A stretch of DNA of 64,000 nt from assembly GCA_977006965.1 (NCBI GenBank), contig OZ345353.1, forward strand, positions 558,001-622,000, given 5' to 3'. Origin of the DNA: Phymatolithon calcareum. Taxonomy: Eukaryota; Rhodophyta; Florideophyceae; Hapalidiales. Made by a program: the position numbers and the translations under genes. Below the pieces are notes generated by a model. The model was not told the origin of the DNA. It saw nothing but the letters and a program-made list of their open reading frames with translations, and searched no databases. This document shows positions 40,077-51,315 of this stretch, one piece after another; position 1 is the first letter of the stretch, and every line of letters begins with the position of its first letter.

Positions 40077-43000
40077 ATGCCAATCAAAGAACTCGCAGAT
40101 AGTGCCATCATTGTTTCCTCCGTCTATGCCGCCGCATTCATCCCCCTCGCCTTCATCTACGGCCTGGACTTTATCACTGAAAAGTGGAGGACGATCCACG
40201 ATACACGTCGAAATGGCACCATCCAGTTGTACATCTCAGCACCCTCTCTTGCCTATGTCATCTACTACATTATTCTTGAAATGAAAAGCAACGATCACAA
40301 GGAGGGGCGGCCGCAATCACAGTGGCAATATTTAATACCTACCACGTACTTCGTAACGTTTGGGGTCTCATCCAGCATTTTGAATTCAGGAACTGGAATG
40401 TTAGTGTGCTAACGTGTCTCATCAAGCTAGGATATGCGGTACCAGAATGCCCGTCACCCAGCAGACCGTGGTATAAGAAGAATCCTATTCCAGGCCTCTG
40501 GAGGAAATGCAGGTTCTGGAGGAGCGCATCAGCCACGTCGTCCGATGGGGCAGAATCTTCCACTCTCCCGGTAGCATCTGGTGTCAATTCTGCGGTACCA
40601 GATTTGGATGGCGATACGAACTTGTGGACAAAATTGAGGACGAAGTGCATGTCATTCTTAAAGGGGTCGTCGGCAACTGTGAGGGGCAATGCTATAATTC
40701 CAAATCATTACTACCCATCCGACGGATTGGTAAATGTCAAGAGGACAGTGGATCGTCTTATGGTTGTCAACAGTTCGCTAATTGACAATGAGTTTAACTG
40801 CACTGTCCTCCCAGTTCGCCCGATTCTTTTCACTCGCTCCAACTACGAAAGGAACGAAAGGCACAGTTTAGTGGCGCGAATGGTGGCATCGGTTTTGAAA
40901 TCAAGGTTACCGGAAAAATGCTCAGTTCGTTGGCTAGTGTCATTCTTGGCAAAGTTTGGATATGAATGGCTCCTTGACATCAGGCGCTTAAAGCAAGTCT
41001 CAGAGAACAGGACCGAGGAAAAAGCAAAGTTGTTGGGTTTTCGAAGTGTTGCAGTCTTGGCAGCTTCCCACACAACGTGCGGAAAAGTGACTTCAGACGG
41101 ATCTACGAAGAATTTTGTTTCTCTGTTTTCTCCATTCCATGACCACTGCATTCCGCCTCATATCTATTGTCAATCCACGATTATGCGGGCGAAGAAAGCC
41201 CCCTGCCTTTCAAATGCAAGGGTTGCGAGAATGGCGAATTGAACTTTGGCGATCATGTAGCAACTATAAGAGGCGCGGTGAGAGACGATTGGGATAAAAC
41301 CTCGCTGAACATGCTCGGGGACGAAGAGAGAGAAGCAGTCGAGAATGTGAGTGCAGTGCAGCTGGCTCAGGCTTGTTTTTCTAAGCTCATGATACAAGAC
41401 CCCAACTTCAGCGTTAACTTCAATCCTCGTAAGTATGATCCATGGCAGGAGAACTGTACTAAGCATCAAGTGGGGATTGTGATGTATCAGATTGGGTGCG
41501 ATGACGAGAATGATGTAGCTGAGTTTTCCCAGACACTTCCCTGGGGACGCGGATTGCGGGAAGAACATGACTACATTGTCAGTGACCGATTTCCCGTCAA
41601 ACTGCTTCAAGTAAGCTTTCATATTGAAAACTATTTCGCCTTGCATAACGGAGAGAAACTTGAGGATTTCCTTGAAGGGTTGAAGTCCACTTATGCACAA
41701 GACACAGGGCTTTCTGTGTTTCAGCAACAATATGATCTTGAAACTTCTCGACTTCAATGGGACGTGGCGAATATCGAAAACAAAGACACTGGCCGGTTTA
41801 TTGGATGTGTGATTGAGCTCGTCAGATCAACACTGGCCAAATGGGTCAAAGAAACACAGTGTGAAAGGGACGGTTGGATAGCAAGTGTATCGACCGACGA
41901 GTTAAGCTTTACTTGCAGCAAACAGCTGTGTTCGGCATTCAAGAGTATGGACGACGAGAAGTTTGTACATAGCTTCAACATGAGATTTGTTTGGGAAGTT
42001 CAATCGTTCTTGCAGTGGAAGATACAACAAGAAGTTGAACTGAAAGAGGAGGATCTGCGAACCTCACGAGCGCTTATGATGCTTTTTATTCTTGGATTTC
42101 CGTCGCTGCGTGTGAAACAATGTCCAGAAAGTTCTTATAATACAGTCGAACAAGATGGGAGCAATGTAATTGTTTTTTCAAAGGGATTTACAATGGCTCC
42201 GGTTGGTGGACCTCAAAATATAAGAATTTCGGCGGAATTGAATTTTGACTCAGAGCAGATCACGCTGTGCCTTGTGGAATCGGAAGTTTTCAAGTGGCAG
42301 GCTTGGAAGGACGCGTTTATGGGCCGAATGTGTGCACAAAAAGAATGGAGACTTAATCGGATGATTTCGGAGCATGAGAGTCTTGACGACAGAGCGAAAG
42401 AAGTTGAGCTTTCAGATAGTGTTAAGGGCATTTCTGGACATGTGCGTGGAATAATTTACAATTTAGATATTTGGATAGGGTGGCCTCCCTATACACCTCA
42501 GATCGCTCTATTTTAATTAACGGATGTAGCAGAAGAAGAGGTTGAGGGTTTGAAAAATGCACTGGAGAATCACTTTCAGTCCACAGAGTTCACCAGACCT
42601 TCCTACGACGAAGGAATTGGTGCTCTGCAAGATGGCCGCGAAGACGAGGTAATGGATATACTTGGACTGTGCATTGCCGATGAAGGACATGAAGAAGCTC
42701 TGGAGCAATGCTTCAATACTTGTCTAAAAACTTTTCTGGACAGCGTTTTCAGCTGAATCGTTTATTTCACGGTATGTGGTCGCGGTACAAAGTCCTCATG
42801 GAGCGAAGAAACATGCAGTATTCGGGCGGTACAAAAGAAATTGATTTCGGACGACTGGCTAGCTGTTCGAGGCGAGGTTTCGAGGCAACGAAAATTCCTG
42901 AGTTCGGAGTTCTGAAAGCGTATTGTTTGTTTTACCAAGACGGGCCAAACATCGCTGTTGAAACAATCCATGCACTTGAACAGGTGATCCATTCTCTTAA

Positions 43001-43919
43001 TCGTAATCACTACCTTACCGCCCCTGTGAAGTTGCACCTTGCTCTCGGTCATCTAAGTGTGTACATAAAGTCGCGCGACCCTGGGCGGAGGCATCTGACA
43101 GGGACAGCCATGCCTCATTTAAGCCTTTCAGTCGTGTCAGTCGCAAATGACAAAGGCACCATCGGGTACAACAGGACTGAAGGAATCCAAGTTCCTGACA
43201 TTACGCCAGGCCTCATGAAAGCGGCGAAGGACCTAGTTTATATTGGCGACTTACTTAGGAAAGGTTTTTGTGTGTCTCAAGACAAGCAGGGCAAATCTTG
43301 GGTGCTGCACCTGTTGAGAAAACTTTTCGGACTCGGAAGTGAAGCGAAACGTTTGGAAGCAACTTTTGCAAAACTGTTCGTGGAAGAAGTTCCTCAAAAT
43401 GAAGAGCAAGGGGGTCAGCATTCGATTGGAATTGGAAAGCATCCCGGATACGCACTTCAACTTTTAGAGGCAATGTTGGCAAAAGGGCTACAAAAAAAGC
43501 TGATGCACACACTCATTGGAGTAATACATCACTTAGGCGGCATATGTGTTCCGATCAATACATCGGAAGCGGATCAAAACTACTCAAAAGCCATTGACCT
43601 GGGCAGCTCCATAGCTCGTTCCAACATGGCTGTGTTGCGAAATGGAAATCAAGCGGAAGGGAATGACGTATCATCTCTGGAAACGGCGATTACAGATGAG
43701 GACAGCACAGCAATGAATAATCTTGCTGTGGCTTACGATTTGGGTAAAGGAGATGAACGCAATGCGGAACGAGCGGAGGAACTTTACGAACAAATGATTG
43801 ATAAGGACCAGCACCCGATCGCATTGTTCAATTTGGCTCCACATCTTGAGGAAACACATTTCGAAATTCCGGGGTGCTGGAAGCTCGAAAATACGATAGT
43901 CTATCCACTGGACTACTAA
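40077..43919 (+). pseudogene. Pseudogene copy of the membrane-anchored Sel1 family
   Basis: Collinear with the intact gene at 60094, starting at the same ATG (MPIKELADSAIIV). Three single-base losses break the frame: near 40302-40313 (in the alanine run of the other copy), near 41182 (ATTAATG became ATTATG) and near 42722-42730. An in-frame TAA at 42514-42516 adds a nonsense codon. After about 43834 the sequence stops matching and ends at 43919, so the Sel1-like C-terminus is truncated or replaced. The four open pieces, 40077-40412, 40322-41242, 41167-42516 and 42708-43919, therefore represent one dead gene rather than four genes or exons. Most of the length still aligns with scattered substitutions only. 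Confidence 0.85.
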
Positions 43920-45802
43920 GGTGGAAGAAGTTGACAAGCGTGTGGCGTATTTGAAGGTCGTAGAAGATGAGAGATAAGTAATTTTTTGCATGCAAATACT
44001 GTAGGCCGTTGGTAGGACCGCGTTGTTCGCTTCACATGGGAGATAGAAAAAACTATTCTTGTTGACGCTCAAAAACTTCTAGATAGGCGGGCTTCTTTGC
44101 CAGCACAGACAAGCATTATTTTCCGAAAAAGCTTTTCAGACAACTCAATTCTCATGCCACTGTAGCAGATGAAAAGGCGGGTAAAATCGATGAGCAAGAC
44201 TCTATAGGCATAATATGGAGACGGCATTGTCCAACCCACCTCACCTTCCTTGGAGAGATATGCTCTGCGTTCAGATCGTAGTCGGGAACGTTCGAGCACT
44301 TGCAGGCTGTACAGCCTGCAAGTGCTGTTCTACATTCGGTCGGAGATAGTCTGTGACGGAGTACCGTTCGAAGTATTCCGATGTACTTAGTCAAGAGCAT
44401 AAACACAAATTTTGACATCAGCTTTATCATCAGATAATTTCCCTCGTTGACAGAATAATCAATGAACCCACTTAAAAAGAGAACATTTTAAAATATTTTC
44501 ATTTTCTTAGATTTTCAATTTTGTGCAGCTCTCAAATTTCTTTTCGCTGTACATGATTTTGTATGATACACATGATTTACAAATAATTTGAAATTATGAT
44601 AATCATAAAATCTGATATTCCCGAGTCATAATTGATAAATCAATTTGATCATAACTGATCTTGAAACTCATTTCAACTTTCGAAGCCATGTGCACTGGAG
44701 AAGTGGAAACATATTTTTCGGCGGTTTTCCAACGTATGAAAGCCGGTATGTATCCTGTGATCATCCCTGGCTTACACTGTCTTTTTCAAGAGTACCAAAG
44801 TACTTAACCCAGGAGTTCGACCGTTTCATAATTGACTTTTCATGCAACAATTCCCCAGTTTTTGCAGTTACGTCACTATGTATAGTCTCCAGTTGAAACC
44901 GTGGCAAATTGTGGTTCAAAACCACTTAACCCTGCAGCTTTGTGGATCAGATCGTAGTTGAACCGAAGAGTATGCACAGAGTGTGCTTTATGCGGACGTA
45001 GATTGAAACTGACTTTGCATGATGCATCAACCTGCGAGTATTGAATTTTAGACGGGTGTGTGTGCGGATCGCACTTGCGTCCAAACGTGGTCGAACCGCA
45101 GAAATCGGACATGGACTGTGCACATACCGGGGCTAATCCGGGTTATTCTATCATTTGCAGTACATATATGGGCTGTATTTCTGCACTGGTACAGACGTTA
45201 GAACCACAACGTCAACATGAAATGACGGGAAAACATGTGCAGATCATTTACTCAAAAATTCGTGTAACATTAGGAGCAAATATGAATGGGGAGGGGCCAG
45301 AGAACATGCTGACGAGCATATATTTCATGAACTTGACATGCTTGGAAAAGTACAGGGTCAGCTGCAACGAAGTCTGCTACATATTAGAACGAAATATGTC
45401 GGCGGAGTAGAGGGGAGAAGGCTAGTTCCATCTCCGAGGTTAAAACATGAAATGAATTCAGAGGGCACGTACACTTATCTTAGCATCGTTCAGGGGTGGA
45501 AAGCATGGCGTAGCCAGAGAAGAACTAAAATATATGGAGTAATAATAGTCCGGGAGGCAGTATGGTTAGCTTCGTGACGGAAAATTGGACAGAAATGAAC
45601 GAAGAGTACATACGTATTGGGGGGAAATAAGGCTTCATCCGACGGAAAGAATGGCTTGAATGTCGTGAACATGGAGATTGCCAAAATACGTTGTCATTGA
45701 GGTATGGGATGAGGGCGCATATGGTGCCCACCGACATTTCTTGACGTTGAACTGAGCATACTCCTCTGACCACAAGTACTATATCGTACGATGAAAATAT
45801 AA
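43920..45802. other. Gene-poor spacer, 1.9 kb
   Basis: AT-rich between about 44.45 and 44.65 kb. No supported gene. It contains the 32-bp perfect palindrome at 44295-44326. Confidence 0.4.
44295..44326. repeat. Perfect 32-bp palindrome
   Basis: Self-complementary without a loop: AGCACTTGCAGGCTGT followed by its exact reverse complement. Confidence 0.95.
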
Positions 45803-46514
45803 GAGCACAGACGTAGATAAATCAGTTCCGGTATAAAGTGAGAAGCCGTGCGCAAATACATGTAATCTGCGTGGGCTGATTGTCGATACTCACCATCGCC
45901 GGCCAGATATTGGCTCCTGCTACCGTAAGTCCGGAAAATGGCGGGCCGTCTGCCGCGCGCTCGCCCATTGCGTCATTTCAGTCTCGTATATGGTGCGCAT
46001 GCTCTGTGAAATCGCTACGCAGACGCCGGGTTCTGATATACGAGCACAGACGTAAACAAATCAGTTCCGGTATAAAGTGAGAAGCCGTGCGCAAATACAT
46101 GTAATCTGCGTGGGCTGATTGTCGATACTCACCATCGCCGGCCAGATATTGGCTCCTGCTACCGTAAGTCCGGAAAATGGCGGGCCGTCTGCCGCGCGCT
46201 CGCCCATTGCGTCATTTCAGTCTCGTGTATGGTGCGCATGCTCTGTGAACTCGCTACGCAGACGCCGGGTTCTGATATACGAGCACAGACGTAAACAAAT
46301 CAGTTCCGGTATAAAGTGAGAAGCCGTGCGCAAATACATGTAATCTGCGTGGGCTGATTGTCGATGCTCACCATCGCCGGCCAGATATTGGCGCCTGCTA
46401 CCGCAAGTGCGGAAAATGGCGGGCCGTCTGCCGCGCGCTCGCCCATTGCGTCATTTCTGTCTTGTATATGGTGCGCATGCTCTGTGCAATCGCTACGCAG
46501 ACGCCGGGTTCTGC
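45803..46514. repeat. 239-bp tandem repeat, about three copies
   Basis: Units start GAGCACAGACGTA at 45803, 46042 and 46281 (period exactly 239) and end GACGCCGGGTTCTG. Units differ at few positions. Each contains a short open frame (MSILTIAGQILAPATVS..) repeated in step; this is a consequence of the repeat and not evidence of a gene. The array stops at about 46514, 200 bp before the palindrome cluster. Confidence 0.95.
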
Positions 46515-46713
46515 GATCGATGGCGAGCGATCGCTGGCTCGAGCCATCTCTCTGTTGGCGTGCCCATCACAGACGTTGTTGTGCGGGAATTTATATTGCT
46601 CTAACTGTGCAATTGCATGCCATAATTACATTAACACGGCTTGAACGGTCTACTGTTTGAGTCTATGGCCCCAGAATGTATGATAGTGATTGACGCGGCG
46701 GCGGACCTTGTTC

Positions 46714-46912
46714 GCAAATTTGCATATGCAATTCCATTATGACAATATTGTCATAATGGAATTGTAACTGAGCTTTACCTTAGTCCAATTGGACTGGTTA
46801 ACCATAAGTTAAACCTTATAAGGTTTAACTTATGGTTAACCCATTCATAAAGCAAGAAATTTCTAGGAATTCCTCCATACTTAAGTAAGTATGGGCTATT
46901 TCAGGACGTCCT
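46714..46912. repeat. Cluster of nine adjacent palindromes
   Basis: Nine self-complementary blocks fill most of 199 bp: 46714-46723 GCAAATTTGC; 46721-46730 TGCATATGCA; 46729-46764 (36 bp, arm CAATTCCATTATGACAAT); 46782-46795 AGTCCAATTGGACT; 46796-46841 (46 bp, arm begins GGTTAACCATAAGTTAAACC); 46855-46864 AGAAATTTCT; 46865-46874 AGGAATTCCT; 46875-46894 (arm CCATACTTA with a 2-nt centre); 46903-46912 AGGACGTCCT. All but the eighth are perfect and loop-free, and several abut or overlap. No coding function is seen. Confidence 0.95.
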
Positions 46913-48061
46913 AAGAGAGAAACAGAAAGGGGAAAAGACAAGAGGAAAAAAGGAGAGTGATAGAGACCGACGTCCAGAGGACGTGTTGGATGTATGGTGA
47001 TGCAAACGGAAGGAAGGAAGGGTGGAAACGATGAACCTTGGATGGGCCGTCAGCTTCAGATCGTGCACCGGAACGAAACAACGCAGAAGTTCAGCGCGTA
47101 GAGCGACGCGACTCCACACCGGATTGTGCAGCGAAGCGATGTCTGCGCGAGCAACAACGGACGAATCGGCGTTGTCTTGAAGTCGGCGACCTTGAAAGGC
47201 CGTCGGTCTTGAGACGAACGTGCGAAGGGAAAGGATGGACTTGGCGTTAGAAGCCCTCCGTACTGGCATGCACGGCGAAGATGAAACGTTCAGAAAGGGG
47301 TGGGAAGTCTCCAACTCCGCGTGGTCGAAGGGACTCACAGGCGGTATGCGTGTAGGATCCAAGCAATCGAGCCGAAATCTAGAAACCTCCACCGTGCGTA
47401 CTGCCATGTAGAATGCTTCCTGGTCGACTATCATGCGTACTTCAGGGTGCCCAAGTAACGGTTGTCATTTCTCATTATGTTCTTTGTACTTCCCGCCTGT
47501 ATCCGGAACACGGAAATTCCATCTTGCACTTTACATGATATGAGCCGCGCGTGTGCAGTGCTGCATATACCATGTGGCGCGCCACGCGTGACCTGTTGTA
47601 TCGATATCCATGACTTCGTTTTATGTCTTCACTCTGTTCGTAAAATTCGTTTACGTTAAAACAATAATCTAGGTTTCCATTCTTAAGAATTAATTAAGTG
47701 CTACTTTACAGCTATTTATGACATTCAAGCTAGATTTTCTAGAACTGAACTGGGAATTCATTTACAATTACTTACGATTTCTGGAGGCTCGAACTGTTCT
47801 ATTTGTTGCATGAACCGAGGTTTCGTTCCCCTCTAAATCCAATGTCCAGGGGTTTAGACCTTAAAATGAATAGTGGAAGGGTAATTGATCATACGATCAA
47901 TTGCGCATGCGCGCTGGAACTCACGCGTGCTTTCGCAAGTGAAGGCCATACCCGGTGACTAAGATCGTCTACCGAGCTTCAGTCGATAAAAGCGAGCTGT
48001 TCCGTCCGCTCTGGCTATATCGGCAAAGCGCGCATACCTAACGTCACGAGAGCGCCGCAAT
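46913..48061. other. Spacer with small palindromes
   Basis: A minus ORF at 47434-46901 (177 codons, ATG start, MIVDQEAFYMAVRTVEVSRF) has partly protein-like N-terminal composition but ends in a low-complexity Ser/Phe tail; I regard it as doubtful. Further self-complementary blocks occur at 47679-47690 (ATTCTTAAGAAT), 47883-47902 (AATTGATC, 4-nt centre) and 47903-47912 (GCGCATGCGC). Confidence 0.4.
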
Positions 48062-48484
48062 ATGGGCGATGAGCGCGAGAATTCGGCACAGTGGTCTTTG
48101 GCCATTTCCCATAATATGCGTATGGGAAATGTCGTCATTAATCTCAAAGTGTGGCTACCAGCGTCAGCATCCGGACACACCTCTAAACAACCCGGCGGTG
48201 AACTAGATGAATCTGGCGGCAAGGAAGAAGATCAAGGACTCGTTCGCGTGGGGCATCATGATCTACGCTATGACCAGTGCCGACTTTTGATCGAAGTGTG
48301 GATTCGCTTTGGGAGGGATGCATCTGCTATGGAGACAGGAAAAATCCGTGAATCAGATGGTGGAAACAATAATGGAGATGGTCAGGAGGAAAGCTCAGAT
48401 GGCGAATCGGATACGATCGTGCCCGTCACCTCGACCACGAGTCCGAGAAAGAGGAGCAGACAAATTATTTCAAAACAGGACTAA
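48062..48484 (+). CDS. Hypothetical protein, 140 aa
   Basis: ATG at 48062 (MGDERENSAQWSLAISHNMR), stop at 48482-48484. The first half looks folded (VVINLKVWLPAS, HDLRYDQCRLLIEVWIRFGR). The second half is Ser/Asp/Gly-rich and ends in a basic motif (SPRKRSRQIISKQD). A 10-bp inverted repeat (ATTTCCCATA) lies inside at 48104-48130. No family recognised and no neighbour supports it, so it may be part of a larger spliced or broken gene. Confidence 0.4.
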   Translation: MGDERENSAQWSLAISHNMRMGNVVINLKVWLPASASGHTSKQPGGELDESGGKEEDQGLVRVGHHDLRYDQCRLLIEVWIRFGRDASAMETGKIRESDGGNNNGDGQEESSDGESDTIVPVTSTTSPRKRSRQIISKQD

Positions 48485-48826
48485 TAGTGCCGGTAAGAAA
48501 TTTCGTCAGAACGATTGCAGCTTTTACGTGGTAAAATCAGTGAACGCGATTTTCAAAGAGGAGTGGACCAGTACACAGCTTCTTCCGACCAAGCGTTAGT
48601 GTTTACAACTACCATAGCGTTAACTTAATCATAGAAGGAAGCTGTTGAGATGGATGTCAGCGATCAGTATTACTACATTACTACATCGCTGTCATGGCAA
48701 GTAAAAAGCTCTCTCGAACATTCACGGAAAAATCTTTCCAACAATAATACAATTGAACATAATAGAGGGAGAAGGGAGGGTGTCTTTGTGCGCACTAAGG
48801 TTTTGTAGATAGTGGCACAAATATGA
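48485..48826. other. Spacer at the left side of the CACTA-like element
   Basis: No gene seen. If the transposon is complete, its left terminus should lie here or slightly to the left. I could not find a convincing CACTA-type inverted repeat pair. Confidence 0.4.
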
Positions 48827-50929
48827 TTAATCCAACCAGTCACCTCGGGGGACGATGGTTCGACTTGAGGGTTGAGGAGTACGAGACGCAGTAGGCAGCC
48901 GAGCGGGTCGATTCGCAGATGACGTATTTCCAACATTGCTAGCCTTGACTTGAAACTTTTCAGCGTACATGTCGGAGAATAATTTTGTGAACCTTTTGTC
49001 CGCTGATTGCTTTTCGAACAAAACGCAAGACTTCATCTTATCGCTGGCGTCCAGTGTTACGTCCGAACCAAGAGCGCACTTCTCAACTGTGGTATGCCCT
49101 TCCTTCTCCTGGCGTTTGGAGTCCATGACGTCAACGATGAGACCTCGGAGCGCGAATGCGATCACAAGGACAGCTTTCAGAGACATGCGATGTACGGATA
49201 GCACGTGATCCAGCGAGTCGACCTTGTACATCTCCATAAGAATCTCCTGTGCGATTTGGAGCAGGCTAAACGGCTCCCTTCGCATTTCCGTTCGCATACT
49301 ATCATGGGGAGGGATCGGACGCTGCGCCGAATCTACATCAATGTTGATGACGAGATCTGGAACTACACGTGCATTGTAGACGATACGCCCACAGAGACAC
49401 TGAAAATTAGATTCCAGCTCCGCAAGTAGCTTGGCGTTGCGCTCGTCACCATCCGGAGTTCCTGTAACATCTGCATCTCTCACGTTCCACATTGTGCTTG
49501 CAAGATCTGGGGTATCTGAGTCTATGTTCTCCGCCAGGGAGAAAGACCTGAGTTCAATTTTGAAGCCTTTGCTTTGTGCCTCAGCCACGCTCTAGCAACT
49601 GGCAATACGGTCCAAAACGCATACGAAGCTCCTGTAGAGGTGCTTTCGTACCTCCTTCCGGTTGCTGTTCAAACTTTCTGTCCATTTGCTGCGGATCTGG
49701 CACACTGCCGAAAGCAGGAACATGTGCTGGAAATCACTGTCGGTCTGGACATTGATACCTTTCCTCGCACGCTTCGGCCTAGGCATTGAGCCGGACGATA
49801 CATCAGCAGCACCGGTGGCAGAAGAGACAGAACCTTCCCTCACAGTGCGCTGAACGCCGGAATACCGCAACATAGACTCATCGACAACCTGTTCGATGAG
49901 CGCCGTTGTTTTGAATCTGAAGAGCCAGTCTGGACCCTCTGGGAGTGGGTCTGTAGAAGAAGGTACAACAGCCGGGGACGTTATCGCGCTGGTGGGTACG
50001 CTATCACGAGAAGTCCTAGCAGACTGCGGCGCACGGTATTCGTTGAATCGAGCATTGGAGATAACATCGTGAATAGTGTTAGTAAGGATAAACTGCCACA
50101 TTTTTCCTGGATTAGAGTTAAGACGAGTTTTGTCATTGCTCGTCGGTGCGAACATGAACGCAGCAAATCCTGTGGACGCAGAGAGGACATTCATGAATGG
50201 ATCCATCTTTTCCCACATGGCATCTGCAACCCAAAAACGAAGAGAGGGTACCGAGTTCGCAAAGCTTAGCACTGTAACGATGATAGTGTAGAGCAGGAAA
50301 GTGTCTTGTGCTTTCTGTGGACCTACAACCTCGGTTAGCCGTTCGAGAACAAATTTCGCTCCTCGATTCTGGTTCAAGACTGGACTTGCCGAGCGACTTC
50401 CTCCCATACTACCGCCAGTATCTCCATTGTTGAGATTTGAGATAAAATCCAGACATTTGTGGACATCCTCAGACAGTTTCTTGAAATCCGAGGTGAGAGT
50501 GCTCACATTTGTGCTCAAGGAGACGATCTGCGGCCCGATGCTCTCAATAAAACGGTTCACCGCGACGTGAGCAGAGCCAGATTGGCCGGGAGAGTTTTCG
50601 ATGGTCTCCGCACGATCAGTGCCTGCTTCTGGACCAGAAACGCAGTTTCCGCCTGTAGGAGTGACGGGGAAAAGGCTTCGGCGACCGCGACGGCTAATTG
50701 TATTAACGCCAGCACGAAGAGTTGGGGCAAAAATTGCACCTTGCGCTGCGGATAATATGCTCTGGCTCTCCTGCTCCATGGGCGCGGGGTCCGGGAAAAA
50801 GCTATCGTCTGCGGACATAGCGGGCGGGAACTGCCGCACAGACTGCAGGAAAGCTGATGTGGGCAAGCTGCAGTTGCGTAACGCATGCGTGCGCACAGCT
50901 AGCTGTGATGGAGATAATGAGACCACCAT
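48827..50929 (-). pseudogene. Transposon accessory ORF with one in-frame TAG
   Basis: ATG at 50929 (MVVSLSPSQLAVRTHALRN) opens 445 codons to a TAG at 49594-49592. The same frame continues for 254 more codons (AEAQSKGFKIELRSFSLAEN) to the stop at 48827, with no ATG restart near the junction. Together about 700 residues. The N-terminus is Ser/Pro-rich. The middle has QKAQDTFLLYTIIVTVLSFA, a hydrophobic helix, and a basic patch PRPKRARKGINVQ just before the stop. No domain recognised. It is probably the second protein of the adjacent transposon, inactivated by one nonsense codon or expressed by readthrough. Confidence 0.6.
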
Positions 50930-51048
50930 GGCCTGCAGGCCGATTTCCAGCGCAGGCTTTCATCTATTTTGGTAGTGAAAAGTTCTGAAAAGCGCCTCAT
51001 TGGTCCATTTTCGTTTTTCCGTTGAAAATGATCATTCTACACGTGAGT

Positions 51049-51098
51049 TGTCTCGTGTCTCACAATTGTGAGGCACGAGACATTTCCTTGCAAGGAAA
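51049..51098. repeat. Two abutting palindromes
   Basis: 51049-51082 is a 34-bp palindrome with one mismatched pair (core CTCACAATTGTGAG, outer TGTCTCGTG). It is followed without a gap by 51083-51098, a perfect 16-bp TTTCCTTGCAAGGAAA. It lies between the two minus-strand transposon frames. Confidence 0.9.
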
Positions 51099-51315
51099 AT
51101 CACGAGCGACACACTTGTGAGTACATCGATGCTATCACGTGGTTTTGTTGCAAAAAAATCACGAGTGACTCAGAAGAAATCTTGCGCCTTTATTCATGGT
51201 TCTCAAGCACCGTTCGATCATCTCTCTCTCGAGACAATACGGTAATATGTTCATCTGTTCCAGCCTCACTCATGTTCAAAGACGACTCTATGGCTAATTT
51301 ATTGCTTTACTGTTC

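Noticed and set aside
40322-42516. Separate genes or exons in the 40-44 kb region
   Set aside because: Comparison with the intact copy at 60 kb shows that single-base losses and a nonsense codon cause the breaks, without splice sites.
45880-46660. Three similar ORFs beginning MSILTIAGQ or MSMLTIAGQ
   Set aside because: They arise from the 239-bp tandem repeat. No domain or codon evidence supports translation.
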